The position numbers and the translations under genes are program-made. Positions 59,443 through 64,000 of a DNA stretch of 64,000 bases are shown here, in pieces. This stretch comes from Lunularia cruciata (Eukaryota; Streptophyta; Marchantiopsida; Lunulariales; Lunulariaceae). The notes beneath the pieces were generated by a model that was given only the letters and a program-made list of their open reading frames with translations, made no database searches and was not told the DNA's origin. The stretch covers positions 73,262,552-73,326,551 of the forward strand of contig OX419756.1 in the NCBI GenBank assembly GCA_948567375.1, written 5' to 3'. The first letter of the stretch is position 1. Each line of letters begins with the position of its first letter.

Positions 59443-61891
59443 TCATAAGGCATTGTTGAGGTTGTTAGTCATCATAGGAAAATTTGGTGGCACTTGTGAT
59501 GAACTACATGTGCCTTTGCAGATCTTCATGAGCTCTACAAGCTCATTTTTGTACCCAACAACCTTGCTTGCAACACTTGTTTGTGCCTTGCAACACTCTT
59601 TGAACTTGGAGTTTGTGTGGCTTTGCAATTTGAGGGACAAGGCAATTAATTGATCATTCATAAAGACCTTCCACTTGAGAGCCTTGATTTGAGTTCTAAA
59701 GTTTTTGATCCTTGTTTGATTCTTTGTGTCATTGGTTGTCCTTCCCAACTAGCACAAGAGTTGAGTTGGCATATGCTCTATGGTTTTTCAAAGCCATGTA
59801 TGCTCATTTCTTAAGTTCTCATGGTCTCATTGAAGTTCTAACTTCAGATCCTCTTGTATGTTGTTGTAATCTCCTCCTCCTTCTCCTATGTTTGTTTTAG
59901 GCTTGTAGTAATTCTTGGATTCAAAGATATATGAGCTCTTTTAGGTTCTTGTATTGCCCCTCTATTGCAATTACCTTTGTATTGGCACCATATAATTCTA
60001 TTTAGATGATTGCCATCACTTTGTCTCGTGCCTTTAGTTTTTCTTTGTGTTTGGTTCATTGTTCCTCAACCTTAGTTTTCACTAAATCCACATTTTCTGG
60101 TAGGCATCATAATATGCCTTTGTATTGTTCTTGTAACACCAATCTACCCTTTCGGAACTTCTTGAGCATTTAGGCATTCTCTCGAGACAAAGTTATCTCC
60201 TTTGAGAGTTATTCATTGAGTGCTGGTCAGTTTGGTATGGAGTAAGTCTTTGTCCTTGGCAGCTATACTTGTCTTGTCATGAAAGTAGCTTGCAAGCTTA
60301 AATGGCTCATTAATAGTGGAATCCAACTCTTTGTAATAGGGCAAAATCTCCTCAAATAGTTCCATTGTTTCTATCACTAAATGTACAATGTATAGCAACA
60401 TCAAACATGAAATCAAGTCATATTGTCAAACATGCACTTTTCATATTGTAAAAAATGGTAAATATCCTCGATTGTATTCATTTTCCCCTCAAGTCAAAGA
60501 TTGTGCTAGTGATTGTACTGCGTGAAGCATTCTCCATTTCAACACATTCAAATGTCATTCTTGTTGGCTACATCAATGTGTTTATCTCCTTCTTGTGGGT
60601 GGACTGTGGTGGAATCTTCCTCTTTTAGCTTTTGGGCTTCTACTTTTAGCTTCTACATTTCCTTTGCCAATACAAGACTGTTTAATTTGTGTACCTGAAA
60701 TGATATTTATGATGTTCACCTTTGGATTATAGGTTGGTAAGGTTCAAGAAAATGGATAGTCACTTGCACAAATAATTTTTTAGAATGGCAATGGGGGTAT
60801 TTTTGTCATTCTCCATCAATACTTTCTCCTTGTCATTTGTAACTTCTTCATGTGTTTGTGATGTTTTGTTGTTGGCATTTGGTGACAAGATGCATGTAGA
60901 AAAGTTGTTATTGCTTGACCTGTTCTCATTTTGGTTTCTTTGGTGGAACCAAAATAACCTTCATTGGTTGAAAGGGCCTTGTTTCCACCATATCTCCTAG
61001 CTCTACCACTTCCACTTTCCCTTGATGATACTTCAATAATCTGGTTTCTCTTTTGTTTCTTGGAGACCAATCTTCTTACTAATAACACTAGTGTTGTAGG
61101 ATTCTTTGATAGGTACAAACTTCTTGGTACAAGCATACTCCTTGTGTGCATTGTGATACTTGGTTATTTCCTTGGCCAAATTTGGATATCCATTGAAGTA
61201 GGCCAGATGGTGGAAATGATGCAGAATTTCTCCTTCTCCTTGTTCATCATAAAGCCCATTCCTAGATAGAAGTGAAAGATGAATAGGGCTATAATCATGA
61301 CCATTCCTTGTTCCCTATTCCATATCCTCAAACAACTCATTTAATTGTTCACCAATCATCTACCTCCAACTCACAAGTTTCCCTTTGTATAGGAATTGGA
61401 AAAAAATAGCTTGGTTGAGATTGACATAAATTGTTTGTTTTGATCAAAAGAGCTTCATGATCAATTCCATTATGACTCATTAGATGGGATTCTTTAGATG
61501 TTCTATCTTATACCCATTAGTAGACTTTCCTCCTACAAATGGATTATATATCTTGGCCTTCATACTATTGCTTGGCCTACCATGAGGAGTTTCAATGTAA
61601 TTTTGGCCAAATGGCTTGTACTTTTCCACTAGGACTCATTGTCAGTGGTCTTCTAGCCATGTTATAAGGTTGATTCTTAATGATTTTGTATAAGTGTTGT
61701 TTCATATTTCTTTTGACATTGATATGTCTGTTAAAATCCTGTCCCACAATAGAAAGTATGGATTTCTACTCTTCAGGTCCTCATCTCTATAATGAGATCC
61801 CTACTTGGACAATTGGGAGGTTTGCAAACAATCTCTTCCACTTTGCATGGTTTTGCTTTTGTCTTGACCACCATCACTTGATTTGCCATCG
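59443..61891 (-). pseudogene. Decayed unidentified coding region, coiled-coil-like
   Basis: Minus-strand frames, interrupted by many stops, show protein-like stretches in order. First comes MANQVMVVKTKAKPCKVEE (from about 61,890), then a stretch around 61,120-61,260 (ILHHFHHLAYFNGY, ITKYHNAHKEYACTKKF), then ELFEEILPYYKELDSTINEP (60,300-60,360). Last is the 101-codon frame 59,443-59,748, which is rich in Lys, Gln and Leu with heptad-like spacing. The density of charged residues suggests a former protein or retroelement gag-like ORF. I cannot name the family, and no RT or transposase motif was seen. Confidence 0.3.
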
Positions 61892-64000
61892 TACACGTAT
61901 CTAAATCTAGTTTCTCTCATGTTACTCCCTAGCACTCTTACATTCCTGCATTTCTACACTTGAGTTTGCAATTAAACATGAATAACAGTTCAAGCATTTC
62001 TTGCATAAGAAGAATTAAAAGTGACAAAAAGTTAAAGGTGACTTCTTGTGAGGTGGAGCTAGCTTTTTATAGATTCCTCTTCTTGGTCATGATGATTGGT
62101 GAACTTTTGTGCTTGAATGGCGCATGCACAAGTCTCCTGCATGAAATAATCACAAATGGTTCTTTGGTGGTGCATCATAAGTTGCGGGTCACAGATTTTG
62201 AATTGGTAGTGGAATCTTACAAAACATCATTTTGATTGAATCTTGTTGCATTGTAGCTTGTACATAGGACTCTTAAAAAATTTGATGTTGTTGTGATTCA
62301 TCTCATATCATAGTCCTCATTGCATGGTTTGTTCAACATGAATAGGGTACAACACAAATGCCATGTTTTTAGGTCATGGTAGGATAATTATGGTCTTTGT
62401 TCCATGTATCTAGAATTGTGGAGGTTTGTGGAAGAAGATTTGGACTTTGTTTTGGAGCATGCACTAATCATTTTATCCTACTTAGTATCCAAAGGCTTAA
62501 TCTATTGCCTAAAAAACTACTAAACTAGTAGAAATGAGATTAAATGTAACAACAAGAAAAAGTGTGTCATGACATATATCAAATGAAGAGAGTAATTGAG
62601 ATATATATCATCTATATATCTATCTTGAGTATAAATATCCCAAAACCTTTGGCCATTAGTTACTTTTGGTGTACTTTTCTCTTGAGGTTCTTATCATCTC
62701 TACTTATTTATTTCTTTGTTTGTTTTCTTTGACTCTTATCTTCTATTTAGTATAAAAGCTCAAATGTGATAGATGTATAATCTTTAGAGAAATTAAATAC
62801 TTTAAATCCTTGTGATTCATCCATGTCATATTAAAAACTCATTTAAGGAGTACTTAGTGCTCAATGTGATCAATTAGTTACTTACATCACTCTTTATTTT
62901 CACATAAACATAGATGCCATTTTACTTTTGTTGTTTGCTATTAGTTGTATCTATTTCTAGCATCTAGCTTGCATACATGACTTCTTTGAAGAGAATTGAA
63001 CAAATTTAGCATCTAGCTTGCATACATGACTTCTTTGAATAAAATTGAACAAATCTTCACATTTTTCCAAGCCTCTATATAGCCACTTTTTTGTATATAC
63101 AATGGCTTTTGTCTCACATATTATTGTCTTTCTCAATAGAATACATGTACTAGGTTGGTTAATTACCATACCTTTCCTTTTAGCGGTAAGTTACTAACAC
63201 ATTTGGCTTTGGAGAGAAAGGATGAATATTGTGATGAGCATTAGTAGTGGTTGTATTTCACCTGAGCTTAGCTAGTCAAGATCAAGGTGAAATTGGATTT
63301 GATTTACATATGTGATAGATCATTGCTGATTTCTTGTGTTTTTTTATATGTTTTTGTTTTCTTTACCACTTCCATGAATTGAAGAACAAAACTTTTTATC
63401 CAAAATGCATATGAATAGTTTACATGGATGTATTATTGTTATTTTCAGTCTCATTCTCACTTGCACATGGTGTATAAGCTAGGAGAAGGAACTCGTGATC
63501 AAGATTTTAACTAATACCATATGTGCTAGATTCAACCAATGGACCTTTACCAACTGGTGACAAAACTATATATTTAGTGATATATCTCATTACTTGTTTT
63601 TCCTACATTAAGCTTTTGCATAATAATATGGTAGATACATCCTACATGGGCCTAGTCTATTTAAATTTATGTTTTTTGGCTTTCTCCTTGATTCTATATT
63701 TATTTGACATCTACTCTCACTTTCTTCTTCTCAACTTTAGCTCTCTCTACTTCTAAATTCATCTTTTTTTTCCTCCCTCAAATTTTATATTTCAATTTCT
63801 GCTAACCATAGCCTCTCTCTAGACTCAATAGTTTCTGCCTTCAAGGTTGTAAACTTGACCAAATATGTTGAAATACAAGATCTGATTGTGTTTTTGTAAC
63901 ACCACTCAAAAATCTCCTTCTCCCAAACCTAATTGGTCTTCTTTGTCAATTTCATATTAATCACCACTCTCCATCCAATCAACACCCCAGATTCTTGGAG
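61892..64000. other. AT-rich intergenic, no recognised gene
   Basis: No recognisable gene. A 49-bp two-unit duplication (TAGCATCTAGCTTGCATACA) starts at 62,958 and 63,007. Confidence 0.5.

Overview
The window is nuclear DNA of a land plant, most likely a bryophyte (inference, moderate confidence). The evidence is an intron-containing plant-type 40S ribosomal protein S9 gene, a second gene with a plant-specific W-x-R-L-L...YDAQSYAMNFE signature, AT-rich intergenic DNA, and many decayed Copia and Gypsy LTR retrotransposons. I found no bacterial-type operon, CRISPR array, tRNA or rRNA.

Layout. 1-0.9 kb: remains of a non-LTR-type retroelement next to a short dispersed motif (GCGACCGCG...GGGAAGACC...CATCAAGC) that recurs seven times in the first 25 kb. 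3.5-5.1 kb: a 278-codon intronless gene with a GC-richer leader. 5.1-18.6 kb: no recognisable gene, but several perfect hairpins, a very AT-rich block (10.3-13.0 kb) and local tandem duplications. 18.6-25.0 kb: a dead Copia element with both LTRs and recognisable gag, protease, integrase, RT and RNase H remnants, internally scarred by roughly 100-bp tandem duplications. 28.2-29.3 kb: RPS9 on the minus strand, apparently intact (three exons, 199 residues).

32.4-53 kb is a nested and rearranged retrotransposon block. It holds a Gypsy family whose polyprotein ends in a PHD zinc finger (two minus-strand copies, at 38.5-40.8 kb and 46.9-51.8 kb, plus a plus-strand gag-like fragment near 37.3 kb). 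It also holds a plus-strand chromovirus-type Gypsy (41.0-46.8 kb, chromodomain at about 46.2 kb) and a solo LTR of the chromovirus family at 52.2-53.0 kb. Inside the chromovirus sits an unrelated 409-bp solo LTR in the opposite direction. Its U3 carries a dense array of heat-shock-element motifs upstream of a TATA box. Between 33.3 and 35.0 kb are a degenerate ~29-bp minisatellite and a purine-rich ~147-bp tandem repeat. 53-64 kb is AT-rich with no confident gene; a decayed unidentified coding region lies on the minus strand at about 59.4-61.9 kb.

Only two genes look functional, RPS9 and the 278-codon gene. The rest is a record of retroelement insertion, rearrangement, stop-codon decay and an unusual density of two-unit tandem duplications (about 80-320 bp). 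The observations most worth following are the heat-shock-element LTR and the PHD-finger Gypsy family.
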